Shown here piece after piece: positions 10,706 to 21,105 of a stretch of 64,000 bases of DNA. How positions within the stretch are numbered: position 1 is the stretch's first letter; every line of letters begins with the position of its first letter. Source of the stretch: Phascolarctos cinereus. Lineage: Eukaryota; Chordata; Mammalia; Diprotodontia; Phascolarctidae. The position numbers and the translations under genes are program-made. The DNA is taken from NCBI RefSeq assembly GCF_002099425.1, contig NW_018343984.1, positions 13,955,001 to 14,019,000 on the forward strand. Direction: 5' to 3'. A model generated the notes under the pieces. It did not search any database. It had not been told where the DNA came from and saw nothing but the letters and a program-made list of their open reading frames with translations.

Positions 10706-12149
10706 CAAAGTAAGAAAATAGATAAAGAAGAGCTAGAAATCAGGGCAGGGGGAAAAGGTTGGTGGTAAGGAAGTAGAAAAGTCTGGAGAATGAGTAGAGT
10801 TGGGAGTAAAAGGGAACATGGCCTCATGATCTCCCATGGTTGGGGCTAGAAAACACTAATCAGGATTGCAGACCTCAGGGTGGAGTTCTCCAGGGTGGGA
10901 AGAGAACTAGAGGAAGGACCTTCTGCTGGATAGACATCCTGAAGAAAATTTGCAGGAGAATACGGACAAGTCAGCCAGGTTGTGGCCTGCATTGTTGGAG
11001 GGAACACTTCTAATTCTGACATCATGGATCCTTTGAAGTATCAAGGAGTACAATAAGACACAAAGGCAGTCATAGCTTTCCTGGCTTTCAGTCCACTGAA
11101 TTAACCCCACAGAATATTTATGTCTAAAGGAGCTCTTACAACACCTATAGATTTCCTACAATGAGTTCAGTGGTTCCCCAAAACAGATTACATCCTGACT
11201 GATAGAGGAAAAGTTAAGATGTGAGAAGATGGATGAGATATGGAATATCAGTATGGAGGACATTTTAAGATAAATGGGGAGGACAGGTTGACAGATTTTG
11301 AAGGTAAATAACTACCATTAGACATAAACCGAGATATAAACTTAGTTATAAAACATTAAGTGAGTTTTTATAAACTAGTTGTGAACATTTTTGTTGAGGG
11401 CTTACGAAGAGTCTTTAGCTGAAAATGTCTGGGGACTCCTATAGCGAGGTAGTATGAACTGCCTCTCTCTTTACAATCAAAAAGTTTTCAGATTAATTTC
11501 TATAGGAAATAACCTCCAGAAAACATCCATTGAGATTTCCACATATGTGCTTTTCAGCCGTAAGGAGCATGAACTTCAGCATGGCATGCATGCTGGAAAT
11601 TAGGAACACACCTTGCATGGTGGTTACTCATCATGTTAGAGATGTTGTGACAGTGCCAAGATTTTAGTGGCAGTGAGCCAAACAGCATAGACAGAGAAAG
11701 AGGGAAAATACATTACTGTTTTAGAAAAAGAAAGAGTGCCTGCCAATTCCTCATAATATCCATTCTGAAAACAATGAATTTATCCATGAAAAATGATCAT
11801 TTGTCATGAGTGAGTAACCCAAACTCAGAGTTTCAAAACCTCTACCAGACTCCTACATCTGTTAATAAAAGACTTTTTATGCTTTCTCTTGGATGAAATA
11901 CAGCTTAAAGTAACAAACACTGAAGCAACTTATGCAATAAAGGAATCATAAAATGTGATAAATTATGTTGAGAGAACATTAATATTTAACACTACTTCTC
12001 ACAGCTCCAACTGTTAGGTGCCCCTTGGCTTGAAAAAGAAATGTTCATCAATAGTAACTAATTATTTCATTGAATAGAATGAAGTTTCCTGAAGGGGAGA
12101 TGAATGTCCATGATTGGACATCCAAGCGCTTAATTCCTGGCATCACATC
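10706..12149. other. Unassigned stretch
   Basis: About 1.4 kb with no recognised repeat, exon or RNA gene. The longest frames are short and lack splice or motif support. Confidence 0.45.
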
Positions 12150-12392
12150 CATCCATCAATCAATAAACATTTGCAAGAAACACCTACTGTGTATACTGGG
12201 AATACAAAAAGAGGCAAAAGACAAGAAGCTCACAGTCTAGTGGGGGGACAAGAAATAACTGTACAGGATTAATAAGAACTAACAGGAGGGAAGGCAGTAG
12301 AATTAAAAGAGGTTGGTAACAGTTTCCTGGAAAAGATGGGATTTTTATTTAGGACTTAGAGGAAGCCAGGGAAGTCTCCAAAGGACATTCAT
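12150..12392 (+). repeat. Repeat D fragment, longer copy
   Basis: 'caataaacatttgcaag', 'gaagctcacagtctagtggg', 'gagggaaggcagtagaatta' and 'ggaagccagggaagtc' extend the family beyond its usual 120 bases. Confidence 0.6.
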
Positions 12393-12689
12393 TCCAGTGA
12401 TCAAACACCACCATGCTTGTCTTCTGAGTTTCATGTTGCTGATAAGTATATTCATTTTTTTCGTATTCACACTGAACAGTGTATATTTCAATTCTCTAAA
12501 GGTCCGGGATTATTTTGGATTTTTTTTTAGTTTTCCCTTTTATTAAAGGTGGAAAGTCGAACGAGTCATAAAAGTTTATGATTATAGAAGGACTGAAAAT
12601 TCTGGCCTTCACATGAAATTTGTGTTTTATAAATGGGACCTCAAGGGCAAAAGGGAAATATCATGTCTCCTTTCTAGTAACATAGATGA

Positions 12690-12868
12690 AGCATGATATA
12701 GTGGAGAGAATATTGGACTAGGATACTCAGGTTTAATTCTCAGATCTAACTCTGACCTTTGCTGTATAACTTAGCCTGTCATTTACACGATAGTTCTCCC
12801 ACCTTTAAAATAGTAATAATGCTTATGTCATTTATCTTCTAGGGTAGTTGTAAGGATCAATGAAATTC
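12690..12868 (+). mobile_element. MIR SINE
   Basis: 'gatatagtggagagaatatt' head, degraded CORE, then 'cttctagggtagttgtaagg' tail. Confidence 0.75.
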
Positions 12869-12965
12869 ACTAAACATTAAGTTCCTACTACGTTCAGGCA
12901 CTGGGGGGTAGAAAAACAAAAATAAATTAGTCCTTTGCCTCAAGATGCTTACAAATAATATATTA
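12869..12965 (+). repeat. Repeat D fragment
   Basis: 'cattaagttcctactacg', 'aggcactggggggtag', 'gatgcttacaaat'. Confidence 0.55.
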
Positions 12966-13152
12966 CATAAAAAACATTTTGTAGCCATGAGTTAGCATGA
13001 CGTGGAATATACACGGCAGCTATTTTTATTTTATTAGTTATTATTTCAAAATCTCTTCCTAAAAACTATTTTCCCTCTGGTGTGTTGTGAGTGTGTGTGT
13101 GCACCTGCTTTACTGACAACAAAAGTGAATAGTATCTTCAGATGCCATTTAT

Positions 13153-13312
13153 TGCTTTTGTTTTGTTTTGCTTTTTGTTGAGGCAATTGGGGTTGAGTGA
13201 CTTGCCCAGGGTCACACAGCTAGTAAGTGTAAAGTGTCTAAGGCCAGATTTGAACTCAGGTTCTCCTGACTCCAAGCCTGAAGCTCTATCCACTGTGCTG
13301 CTTAGCTGCCCC
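13153..13312 (-). mobile_element. Poly-A-tailed tRNA SINE
   Basis: Inverted copy ending in 'gctgcttagctgcccc'. Flanking near-identical direct repeats 'ttcagatgccatttat' (13137-13152) and 'ttcagctgccatctat' (13313-13328) mark the target-site duplication. Confidence 0.88.
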
Positions 13313-13353
13313 TTCAGCTGCCATCTATAGCCTAATCTTCAGGATGGCTACTT

Positions 13354-13738
13354 AATGGCGGCAGTGATGGTGGCTGTGGTGGAGTTGGTGGTGAAGGTAA
13401 TAGTAGTGGTGGTGGTGGTGGTGGTGGTGGTGGTAATGGAGGCAATGGTGCTGGTGGTGGTGGTGATGGTAGTAGTGGTGGTGGTGAGGGTAATGGTAGT
13501 GGTTGTGGTGGAGATGGTGGTAGTGGTAATGGTAAGTTGTGGTGCTACTGGTAGTGGTGATTATGGAGGTGCTGGTGCTGGTGTTGGCGGTGATGTGGTG
13601 ATGGTGCTGGTAGTGGTGGTGATGATGGTGGTGGTGGTGGTAATGGTGGTGATGGTGGTGGTGATGATGATGGAGGTGATGGTGGTGGTAGTGCTGGTAG
13701 TGATGGTAGTGGTGGTAGTAGTGGTTGTGGCAGTGGCA
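13354..13738. repeat. (GGT)n-rich trinucleotide array
   Basis: About 385 bases of GGT with GAT, AGT and GCT variants. Period 3 keeps several frames open, giving false V/G-rich plus-strand and His-rich minus-strand 'proteins'. Strong G/C strand asymmetry. Confidence 0.95.
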
Positions 13739-13739
13739 G

Positions 13740-14139
13740 AAATGAGCAGAAGGGGAATATTTGGGGAATTTTAAAAAACACTTCTCATCCAGACTATTGG
13801 AAACTATGATACAAGTGGTCATTTCTTTCCTTCACTTTATCTCAAAGCTCTTGGTGACTGAAGGCAGAAATATGTATATCTGCTCACTTCTTTGTTACTC
13901 AGCTTCTTAAGGCAATATGAACTCAAGGAGTTTCCTCTTGTAAAGAACAGTCCATTCTTTAAAGGCAGACAGACATACATGGAGCCCTACTTATGTCTAA
14001 GTAAAAGAGAGAAGACTTTGATAGAATAATAACAAATGATATTTATTATGCTCTAAGCTTTGCAAAGCACTTTAGATACTATTTCATTTGAGTTTAGTGC
14101 CCACCTTGTGAAAATATGTAGGAATTAAGGATAAGGAAA
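13740..14139. other. Unassigned stretch
   Basis: A short MIR-tail-like segment is possible at 14030-14100 ('gctttgcaaagcacttt'). Nothing else was recognised. Confidence 0.4.
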
Positions 14140-14329
14140 TTCTGTGAATCAATGGTCTTAAGACTTTGATAAGCTAGAGAGTGTCAGAAAAAGGCAATCA
14201 GGAAGGAGAAAGGCTTTAAGTCCATGCCCTAAGAGTATTGGTTGAAGGAACTGTGAGGATTGAGCCTAAAGAAGAGAGAAACATGAAAACTGTTTTCAAG
14301 AGCTTGAAAGTCTATGAAGACTGATTATC

Positions 14330-14523
14330 ACAGTATTTTAGGTTGGAGCTGGAAGGATCTTAAAGGCCATTTACTCCAACCCTCCTCATTTTTGAGATGA
14401 GGAAAATTATTTCAAAGAAGTTAAATGGCTTGCCTAGGGTCACCCAGCTAGTAAGTGCCTGAGGTAGGATTTGAACTCAGGTCTTCCTGACTCAGATCCA
14501 GCACTCTATCCACTGTGCCTCTT
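14330..14523 (-). mobile_element. MIR-related SINE inserted in CR1/L3
   Basis: 'gatcttaaaggccatttact', 'gcttgcctagggtcacccag', 'ttgaactcaggtcttcctga', 'gcactctatccactgtgcct'. It interrupts the CR1/L3 element. Confidence 0.85.
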
Positions 14524-14611
14524 TGTGTGGTCTCAGAAGCCAGTGCTAGGAACAATGGGCAGAAATGGCAAAGAGGAAAGTTACACTTGATATAAAGGAA
14601 GACTTCCTCGA

Positions 14612-14829
14612 ATTTTGTGATTGTTTTGTTTCAATCATGTTTGACTCTTCATGACCCTATTTGGGGTTTTCTTGGCAGAGATACTGGGGTAGTTTGCCAT
14701 TTCCTTCTATGGCTCATTTTAGAGATGAGGAAACTGAGGCAAACAGGGTCAAGTGACTTGCCCAGGGTCATGCAGCTAGAAAGTTTCTGAGACTGGATTT
14801 GAACTCAGGTCTTCCTGACTCCAGGGCCT
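14612..14829 (-). mobile_element. Mar-1 CORE-SINE inserted in CR1/L3
   Basis: Inverted copy with 'ttgactcttcatgaccctat', 'gagatactggggtagtttgc' and 'gtgacttgcccagggtcatg'. The CR1 text resumes directly after 'ctgactccagggc'. Confidence 0.88.
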
Positions 14830-14967
14830 AAAAATTAGAGTTACCCTACAGAGGAACAGGCTGCCTTGGGAGATAGTTTTCCCCTCCCTGGAGGTCTTTG
14901 AGAAAAGGCAAGATGACTAGTCACCAGATAATTTGTGGTGAAGACTTTTGTTCAGAATACATAGGTG

Positions 14968-15291
14968 ACCCTGGGTATAGGGGCCAATATTTTAACTCCT
15001 GCTACCTGAGAGGTTGAGGATGAAGGATCCCTTTAACTGGGGAGTTGTGAGTTACAGTGGGCTGAGTCAATCAGGAATCCACACTAAGTTCAGCATCAAC
15101 ATGGTAAGTCCCTGGGAGTAGGGAAGTCCATCATGCCGCCTAAAGAAGGACAAACCAGCCCCAGTGAGAAATGGAGCAGGTAAAAGCTCCCATGACAATC
15201 AGCCATGGGGTTAGGCCCTGAGTGGCTGCTAATCCTCCAGCATGGAAAAAGCCAGGGAGAGCTGATATGAAGACACACAAAAACCAAAACC
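14968..15291 (+). pseudogene. 7SL RNA (SRP RNA) retropseudogene 1
   Basis: Near full-length match to mammalian 7SL RNA, including the S-domain that Alu-type SINEs lack. Words in order: 'gctacctgagaggttgagga', 'cacactaagttcagcatcaa', 'catggtaagtccctgggag', 'aatggagcaggtaaaagctc', 'ctgctaatcctccagcatgg'. An A-rich tail (15276-15290) and flanking 'cagaata(c/t)' repeats (14953-14960, 15292-15299) mark it as a processed copy. It lies inside the CR1/L3 element. Substitutions throughout make a functional gene unlikely. Confidence 0.9.
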
Positions 15292-15318
15292 CAGAATATT
15301 TGGGTTGGACTAAAAGGC

Positions 15319-15420
15319 TGCCATGACTTTCCTAGGTCAAACAGCTATTCAGTGTCAAATGCAGAATCTGAACCTAGGTCTTTCTGTCTTCAGATCTAGA
15401 ACTCTATATCCTATACCATA
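15319..15420 (-). mobile_element. MIR fragment
   Basis: 'taggtcaaacagctattcag', 'gaacctaggtctttctgtct', 'agaactctatatcctatacc'. Confidence 0.65.
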
Positions 15421-15439
15421 CTGTCCCTCATCCACCATG

Positions 15440-15815
15440 ACTTAGCTGCCTTAGCTTAGAGCATCCCTCAGTGCCTGGAGCTTCCTCACCCTGGACCAAT
15501 CCTCTGTCATGCCACTCTCCTCCTCCCATTGGTGAGTTCCTTCCAGGGGCCTCCATTCTGGGGACAGGCCCTGGACAGCCATACTTCATCCCCCTCCTGG
15601 CTGGCTCTCTGATACTCCAGACCTTGACAGTATGATCCTGAGCAGGAATTGTCTCCATCCTCAGTCTCACGTTTCACTTCTCTCTTTTTGTGTGTTGTGT
15701 CACCTTCATAGAATGTAAGCTCCTTGGAGGCAGGGTCTTTTTCCTTGTATTTGTATACCCAGAACTTAAAACAGTGCTAACACACAGTAAGTGCTTAATA
15801 AATATGTGTAGCCTG
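15440..15815 (+). mobile_element. L2-ended repeat E, copy 1
   Basis: 15703-15815 is an L2-type 3' terminus: 'tagaatgtaagctccttgga', 'ggcagggtctttttccttgt', 'agtgcttaataaat'. The upstream 250 bases ('ctcccattggtgagttcctt', 'attctggggacagg') match the sequence upstream of the L2-like end at 55640-56208, so both may be one longer element. Confidence 0.6.
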
Positions 15816-16582
15816 CACGCAGGAATTTGGGATCCTGTTATGCATATTAGTAGAGACCTAGAAATGAGCTAATCTCCCACTCAGTTGGGGACAAAATGAG
15901 CCAGTTACATGCATTTGGGGACCCTTAAGATTGAACCTAGTCTATATAAGCCCAGAACTTGGAATTCTGGTCTACAGATTACATTTAATTCATTCTTAAT
16001 TGTAAAAAAAAAGAAAACCAACACACACCCACACACACCCACACACACACCAATTCCTGGAAAGCAATATCCTTTATCTAGGATTACAAAATCTATAATC
16101 CAAGTGATATTTAACAACAGAAACCATCATGCACTGTGTGCAGGAAGGATAATGCCTACTGAGACTTTCAAATGAAGTAATATGCTTAAACTTCACGTTC
16201 CCTAAATCTGAATAAGCCTTTCATATATAGATTAATTTCCAAATAGGAATCAAGAGTACCATGTCTCTAAAAAGAAGGGCTTACTTTCCTTATTGGACAA
16301 ATAGTGAAATCAGGACCAAGAGAAAATGTGTGATTGTTTAAGGTAAGAGAATCATGTGGAGGATGGATTTAATTTGTTTGGTTTGGATGCAGGGGACAGG
16401 ACGAGGAACGATCTATGAAAACTTCGAAGTACTTAGGTTTGATTCCTAACAGTGAAAGCTTCTCAGACATGGAAATGGACTGGCACTAGAAATGGTGAGT
16501 TCTTCTCCTCACCAGAGGTCATCAAGTAGAGACCTTATCAGATATAATTATAGAAGAGATGGTGATGATGATGATGATTGTT
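15816..16582. other. Unassigned stretch with (CA)-rich tract
   Basis: A CACACC-rich run lies at 16019-16051 and a short (GAT)n at 16560-16579. No other feature recognised. Confidence 0.5.
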
Positions 16583-16602
16583 ATTTAATTATTTTTATCG
16601 AC

Positions 16603-16845
16603 ATTGGGTCTCCCTATCTTTCCCAGGCTTCTCATTGGCTTGAGTCTACTCTGATTGACCCTACTCTATTTCCAACCTGGGCTGGTCCACTCCTCCCTAC
16701 TCCCAGGGACTCACATAATGCCAAACATAGAATAGACACCTAATAGGCTTAGTTCACTGAGACTCAGAACTCCCAAGCTCAAGAGGTCCACCAGACTCAG
16801 CCTCTATGGAAATTGGGATTACAAGCTTGTAGAACCATGCTTGTG
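16603..16845 (-). pseudogene. 7SL RNA retropseudogene 2
   Basis: Reads as 7SL RNA on the minus strand. Plus-strand words: 'gggtctccctatctttccca', 'tttccaacctgggctggtcc', 'gaactcccaagctcaagagg', 'cagactcagcctctatggaa', 'gggattacaagcttgtag'. The S-domain is partly preserved ('ctactcccagggactcac') with an internal deletion. A T-rich run (16581-16598) on the left is the remains of the poly-A tail. More diverged and shorter than copy 1. Confidence 0.8.
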
Positions 16846-16895
16846 TGTGTGTTGGGGGAGGGGAGGAGAGGTTCTTTTTTAAGATAGGGGCTGGA

Positions 16896-18313
16896 CTGCT
16901 GGGATAAGAAACCACTCTTTGAAAAAAACTGCTGGGAAAACTGGAAAAGAGTATGGTAGAAACTAGGCATAGACCCAAATCTTACACCATATACCAAAAT
17001 CAAGTCAAAATGGGTTCATGACTTAGATATAAAGGCTGATACCATAAGTAAACTGGGAGAGCAAGGAGTAGTTTACCTATCAGATCTATGGAGAACAGAA
17101 GAATTCATGACCAAACAGGAGATAGAGAACATTATGAAATACAAAATGGATCATTTTGATTACATTAAATTGAAAAGTTTTTGCACAAACAAAGCCAATG
17201 CAGCTAAGATTAGAAGGAAGGTAGAAAATTGGGAAAGAATTTTTACAACCAATCTCTCTGATAAAGGCCTCATTTCTAAAATACATAGAGAATTAAGACA
17301 AATTTATAAGAACACAAGCCATTCCCCAATTGATAAATGGTCAAAGGATATGAACAGACAGTTCTCAGATGAAGAAATTAAAGCCATCTATAGTCATATG
17401 AAAAAATGCTCTAAATCATTATTGATTAGAGAAATGCAAATCAAAACAACTCTGAGGTACCACATCACACCTATCAGATTGGCCAACATGACAAAACAGG
17501 AAAATGATAAATGTCGGAGAGGATGTGGGAAAATTGGAACACTAATACATTGTTGGTGGAGTTGTGAAATGATCCAACCATTTTGGAGAACAATTTGGAA
17601 CTATGCCCAAAGGGCTACAAAAATGTGCATACCCTTTGATCCAGCAATAGCACTTCTAGGGCTATATCCCAAAGAGATCAAACAAATGGGAAAAGGACCC
17701 ACATGTATAAAAATATTCATAGCAGCTCTTTTTGTGGTGGCAAAGAATTGGAAATTGAGAGGATGCCCATCAATTGGGGAATGGCTGAGCAAGTTGTGGT
17801 ATATGAATGTAATGGAATACTATTGTGCTATAAGAAATGATGAACAGGCTGACTTCAGAAAAACCTGGAAAGACTTATATGGTCTGATGCTGAGTGAAGT
17901 GAGCAGAACCAAGAGGACTTTGTGCACAATAACAGCCACATTATGAAATGACTAAGATTGTTAAACTGAACCCTTCTCAGCATTACGAGGATCTAAGACA
18001 TCTCCAGAGGTTTTGGGATGGAAAACGCTATCCACATCCAAAGAAAGAACTATGGAAGTCGAATCGCTATCACTTATTTTTACCTTCTGTTGAGTTTTGT
18101 TTCATCTTTCTGATGGTTCCTCCTATTGGTTTTAATCTTTACTTACAACTTCACTAACGTGAAAATATGTTTAATGGGTATGTAAATGTAAAACCTATAT
18201 CAGATTGTGTGCCGTCTTGGGGGGGGGGGGGAGGAAGGGGGAGAAAAATTTTCAACTCAAAAGCATATGGAAGTGATTGTTGATAAATCAAAATAAATTA
18301 ATAAAATTTAAAA
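16896..18313 (+). mobile_element. 5'-truncated L1 (marsupial type)
   Basis: Contains the C-terminal third of ORF2 followed by an L1 3' UTR with a G-run (18220-18231) and an A-rich tail. The target-site duplication 'aagataggggctgga' is at 16881-16895 and 18315-18329. The pre-insertion site is preceded by TTTTTT, matching the L1 endonuclease preference (TTTT/AA). Confidence 0.93.
17107..17946 (+). pseudogene. L1 ORF2p C-terminal fragment, open frame
   Basis: A 279-residue open frame that matches the end of L1 ORF2p: 'DYIKLKSFC', 'EKIF'-like 'WERIFTTNLSDKGLISKI', 'DKWSKDMNRQFSDEEI', 'IREMQIKTTLRYHITPIRL', and the C-x3-C-x7-H-x4-C motif in 'CRRGCGKIGTLIHCWWSC'. Then 'PFDPAIALLGLYPKE' and 'MEYYCAIRNDE'. 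Endonuclease and reverse-transcriptase domains are absent because the element is 5' truncated, so it cannot move itself. The open frame over this length implies a fairly young insertion. Confidence 0.92.
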
Positions 18314-18330
18314 AAAGATAGGGGCTGGAG

Positions 18331-18490
18331 GGGCAGCTGGGTGGTGCAGTGGATAAAGTTCTGGCTTTGGAGTCAGCAGGACCTGAGTTCAAATTTGACC
18401 TCAGACACTTGACACTTACTAGCTGTGTGACCCTGGGCAAGTCACTTAACCCCAACTGCCTCACCAAAATAAGAAAAAAAAAAAGAAAAG
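18331..18490 (+). mobile_element. Poly-A-tailed tRNA SINE reusing the L1 site
   Basis: 'gggcagctgggtggtgcagt', 'gacctgagttcaaatttgac', 'gtgtgaccctgggcaagtca', then an A-rich tail. Its flanking duplication 'aaaagataggggctggag' (18313-18330, 18491-18508) contains the target duplication of the adjacent L1, so the two insertions share a site. Confidence 0.93.
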
Positions 18491-18654
18491 AAAAGATAGG
18501 GGCTGGAGTAGATGGACACCGAAATCCCTTCAGACTCTGAAATTTTGTGATTCTTTGGCCAAGTTGTACAGAAAACTCTGACTATCCTAATTAATCCTAG
18601 CAGAACAGTATTGACTCCTTTTATTGACCATGTGGTTTTTCACTGTGGCCCAGA

Positions 18655-18820
18655 TGTCTCAGGATCATAAGATCATAGATTTAGGGTTATAAAAGAATGC
18701 AGAAGTTATCTGGGGTAACCCACATATTTTAAAGACAAAAAAAACTGAGATGGCTTTAAATGCCTGGCCAAAGTTTGCAGTCTGTAAGCATTGGTGCTAA
18801 GATTCAAACCCTCTCCACTT
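18655..18820 (-). mobile_element. MIR-related SINE, degraded
   Basis: 'gatcatagatttagggttat', 'agacaaaaaaaactgagatg' and 'tgctaagattcaaaccctct' keep the order of the 'catctagtccaacc' element. Confidence 0.6.
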
Positions 18821-19034
18821 AAAGCCTAATAAAGTTGTGTCTGCAAAGAGATGCCTGATATGCCATGTGAACTGGAGGGATTCTGCAATTCTGCAATTCC
18901 ATCAGACCACATTTTCTGGTGGTTCATTTCTACCAGTTGTAAGTATCAGGAAGACTGAGGCCAACCACATCTTTAAGATTGGGAGAGTTAGCAGGGCCAT
19001 CTAATAGCAGTAAAATCTGGGATCACAAAATTAT

Positions 19035-19258
19035 ATATCACAGGATCATAGTCTTAGAGCTGGAAGAGAGCTTAAAGACTATCTGGTTTTCCACCTCCAC
19101 CCTTCCACCACCATTTTACATGATGAGGAAGGAGAACTGCAGAGAATGAATGATTAGCCCAGAGTCACCCAGCAAGTAAGTGTCTGAGGCAAGATTAGAA
19201 TCCAGCTCTTCCTGATCCTTAGTGCAGCCCTCTACCCGCTGCTCTGTGCTGCTTCTAA
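19035..19258 (-). mobile_element. MIR-related SINE
   Basis: 'gatcatagtcttagagctgg', 'agcccagagtcacccagcaa', 'gtaagtgtctgaggcaagat', 'ccgctgctctgtgctgct'. Confidence 0.8.
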
Positions 19259-19990
19259 ATCTTTGGTAGCAAGAGCATGACTCCAATATGTTGGCATGAT
19301 AAAAGGTCAGATGACATCTTGCAAATGGGAAATAAGCTGTCGGGTAACCCAGGGTATGTCTCCCAAAAGCTTTGTCCTTTGGAAAGCTTTTATGAAATGA
19401 GGGAACAAAGTAAGCAGGAACATGATGACCCCAGGAATGTAAAGGAAAATGGAAGATTTCAGAATTCAGATCAGTACAATGCCTAATCGTGGTATCAGGG
19501 ACCAACAGAGGCGGTAGACAACCAACACCGAATGAAGTATCAAGTATTAGACAAGATCAATTTCTCCACCAATGGAGACCATGCCATACTCATACAAAGG
19601 CCATGCTTGAGCCCTGGGGAACAGCTGATTTATTTGGCAGAGATGTGTTTCTCTGCTGCAGAGGAGACTTCTGGGAGGAAGAGGAGAAGTCATGAGAAAA
19701 TGACAGCAGGACGAACATTGATAAAACATCTTAAAAATTCAACTTCAACGAGACTAACATCTGTGAGATAAAAAAACAATTAGATATAACTTTTAATGCC
19801 AGGGGCTGTCAGCACCAAAAGAGGCTAATCACCTTGACCACTGTTTTACTATAATTGCATTTTGAAAATGAATAAGGTAATAAAAACGAGTAACCTATAA
19901 TCACATAGATTTCTGTCCTGGCTCGCTCTTCAGAAAGTCATTTTTTTGGATGCCCAAGGAATATGGCATGAAATCACTTATTCCATTGTA
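19259..19990. other. Unassigned stretch
   Basis: Several overlapping short frames on both strands but no family match, motif or splice support. Confidence 0.45.
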
Positions 19991-20268
19991 ATAATAATGA
20001 CAATAATAGTTTACATTTCCACACACCCTTATGATTTGCAAAGGGCTTTATTATAATATTATATATGAGGTATATATTACCTCATTTCATCTTTACAACA
20101 ACCTTGTAAGGTAGGTGCTATTATTTCCAAAAGAGGAAGGTAAGGCTGAGAGAAGTCAATTGACTTGCTTAGGGTCACACATCTAGTAAGTGTCTGAGAC
20201 AGGATTCAAACTTAGGCCTTTGTGACCCCATGTTCATGCTCTATCCACCATATCACCTAGTTGCTTCA
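19991..20268 (-). mobile_element. MIR SINE, near full length
   Basis: Inverted MIR from tail 'ataatagtttacatttcc' through 'ctcatttcatctttacaaca', 'gacttgcttagggtcacaca' to head 'tcacctagttgct'. Confidence 0.88.
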
Positions 20269-20344
20269 CTGTAGATGAGGTATTTTCAGGCAAATTTGTC
20301 AGTCACATACAACAGAAAATGGTTGCTAAAGTGTAATTTTGCTT

Positions 20345-20458
20345 TAGACATGGGAATCACTTAACTTCCCCTGCCTCAGTTTCTCCATCTATAAAATGAA
20401 GGGGCTGTTCTTGATGGCCTCTAAGGTTCCTTCCAATGATCCCATCTTTCTGTGACTT
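20345..20458 (+). mobile_element. MIR fragment
   Basis: 'cctgcctcagtttctccatc', 'gatggcctctaaggttcctt', 'ccaatgatcccatctttctg'. Confidence 0.7.
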
Positions 20459-20459
20459 C

Positions 20460-21105
20460 TGAAAGATCAATTAATAGGGTAGCAAAGGAGGTGATCATAC
20501 CAGCCTGTGTTATCCTCATTTCTGCAATTCTGTAGAATGTGTAACCTCTCACCTCCCCCAGCCCAGGAGCACAACAACCAGTGGGCACAAACAGACACAC
20601 AAACCAGAAATACTGAACTCTTTTCTAACCAACATCTGTCTCTGAAATAAGGAAAACCCCAAGCCCACTAGTATGCAAATTTCACTTTGTCTCTTAATGA
20701 TGCAAATCCAGACTGGACATTTCTTATAGGCCTGTGTTGTCTCCAGAAGTGCAAAGGTAACTGAGTCCCAGGAGGCCACCCCCAAGAACGCCCACAGCCT
20801 GTGAGGTCACAATCGGAGCTTTTTCACTATATGAGAATTCTCTTTTAGGGGGCGTTTGCTTAAAAATGTAAGCAATTTCTCAGACGGAAGATCTGAGTAA
20901 TTCGAAAAAGGTCACTTGCCTCCCTTCTCCCCTCAAATTAAGTTATTTTATCCTCACATTCACACTGTACTCCCAGGAATGTTTTCATTGTTTGTTTCTG
21001 CAGGGCAGCATTTTAGGCTGTGATGACCAAAAGTCATGTGCTGCTTCTACTCTCTGGCAGCCACCCCTCCACAGAATCAAACCAGTAACAAGTAAACGTT
21101 CTCAC
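20460..21105. other. Repeat-free intronic flank of exon 2
   Basis: No interspersed repeat is recognisable in the roughly 650 bases beside the exon at 21106-21170, which is unusual for this window. It may hold conserved intronic sequence. Confidence 0.45.

Larger units (their letters stand above)
14140..15318 (+). mobile_element. CR1/L3 LINE 3' end with three insertions
   Basis: Pieces at 14140-14329, 14524-14611, 14830-14967 and about 15292-15318 read in order as one CR1/L3-type 3' end: 'gttgaaggaactgtgaggat', 'gtctcagaagccagtgctag', 'aggctgccttgggagatagt', 'ctccctggaggtctttgaga', 'gttggactaaaagg'. Between them sit a MIR-type SINE, a Mar-1 SINE and a 7SL pseudogene, so the host element is older than all three. 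Confidence 0.8.

Noticed and set aside
13352-13822. Long His-rich minus-strand frame (156 codons) and Gly/Val-rich plus frame
   Set aside because: Produced by the period-3 GGT array; no start context, domain or splice support.
14968-15291. Possible Alu or B1 SINE
   Set aside because: The S-domain of 7SL is present, which Alu and B1 lack, and the flanks show a single processed copy.
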